Origin: an uncultured Clostridia bacterium
Lineage (GTDB): Bacteria; Bacillota; Clostridia; Christensenellales; UBA1242
Assembly: GCA_947589615.1 (NCBI GenBank)
Contig: CANQBU010000071.1
Location: forward strand, 1-6,278
DNA length: 6,278 nucleotides
Direction: 5' to 3'
The position numbers and the translations under genes were made by a program. The notes under the pieces were generated by a model. That model was given only the letters and a program-made list of their open reading frames with translations, was not told the DNA's origin and did no database searches. Below, piece after piece: positions 5,798-6,278 of this stretch; the first letter of the stretch is position 1; each line of letters starts with the position of its first letter.

Positions 5798-6278
5798 ATG
5801 TTTGAAATAAGGTTAATAAAGAAAGAAGAAAAAGAGTTATTTCGAAAAATGCTCGAAGAATATCTGAGTGAATTATACACTTATGATAAAGATATAGATT
5901 TTGATGAAAAGGGCAAGCCGATTTATAAATATTTTGACTTTTACTGGACGGAGGAAGGAAGATATCCAATCGGTTTATTTATTGACGGCAATATGGCGGG
6001 TTTCATGCTTTTGCGTATGAAGGCTAAAAATTCTATGGAAATTGCAGAGTTTTATATAGCACCTAATTTCAGAAAAAATGGGAATGGAAGAGCCTTTTTT
6101 AATAAAATTATGACAAAAATCAATAAAAAACTATATTTTTTCACTAAAAAAACCAATATTATTGCAAAAAACTTCTGGGACAATGCCATAAAAGAATATT
6201 TTTTCTGGAAGGGCGAAAATGAAGAATGCTATACATGGATTGTTTGTAAAATGCCATTGATTCAGCATGACCTCAATA
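5798..6278 (+). CDS. GNAT-like N-acetyltransferase, 3' end cut by window edge
   Basis: The frame starts at the ATG at 5798 and stays open for 160 codons to the right edge. The protein begins MFEIRLIKKEEKELF and has a YWTEEGRYPIGLFIDG stretch near the middle. The acetyl-CoA-binding region is EFYIAPNFRKNGNGRAFF, with the loop RKNGNGRA at 92-99, followed by a KNFWDNAI segment typical of the C-terminal part of the fold. It resembles small stand-alone predicted acetyltransferases of about 150-165 residues, so only a little should be missing. The substrate is unknown. It has its own strong promoter and does not share close sequence features with the GNAT gene at 3227-3670 beyond the fold motifs. 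Confidence 0.82.
   Translation, partial: MFEIRLIKKEEKELFRKMLEEYLSELYTYDKDIDFDEKGKPIYKYFDFYWTEEGRYPIGLFIDGNMAGFMLLRMKAKNSMEIAEFYIAPNFRKNGNGRAFFNKIMTKINKKLYFFTKKTNIIAKNFWDNAIKEYFFWKGENEECYTWIVCKMPLIQHDLN

Overview
The window is AT-rich, low-GC DNA with every recognisable gene on the + strand. Genes are short-spaced or overlap by ATGA, and ribosome binding sites are strong and purine-rich (AGAGG, AAGGAG, GAGGAAG). TGA, TAG and TAA all serve as stops, so the standard code applies. The protein types (a BaiN/HI0933-like flavoprotein next to a COG2509-like flavoprotein, then a CYTH protein) point to an uncultured, probably anaerobic Bacillota (Clostridia-like) lineage. That placement is inference. 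No phage, transposon or integrase gene is visible.

Layout: positions 1-5561 look like one transcription unit of six genes. They are (1) a BaiN/HI0933-type FAD protein cut by the left edge; (2) a COG2509-type FAD dehydrogenase overlapping it by ATGA; (3) a small CYTH-domain protein 11 nt downstream; (4) a GNAT acetyltransferase overlapping gene 3 by ATGA; (5) a radical SAM enzyme with a twitch/SPASM-like C-terminus; and (6) a protein of the 5-hmdU DNA kinase helical-domain / putative DNA base hypermodification family. Gene 6 begins at a TTG one base after gene 5 ends. A hairpin with a T-run at 5589-5617 probably ends the unit. A consensus extended -10 promoter at 5755-5782 then starts a separate GNAT-like gene that runs off the right edge.

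The most interesting part is the gene 5-6 pair (3695-5561). Known relatives of gene 6 take part in thymine hypermodification of DNA in phages, and radical SAM enzymes occur in some of those pathways. Here the pair sits in an apparently ordinary chromosomal operon, with no P-loop kinase, thymidylate synthase homologue or TET/JBP oxygenase in view. It may be an uncharacterised cellular nucleic-acid or nucleotide modification pair.

A second point of interest lies in gene 2: two identical copies of a perfect 13-bp palindrome exactly 66 bp (22 codons) apart, in a loop that looks expanded compared with relatives. This suggests a small in-frame insertion or duplication.
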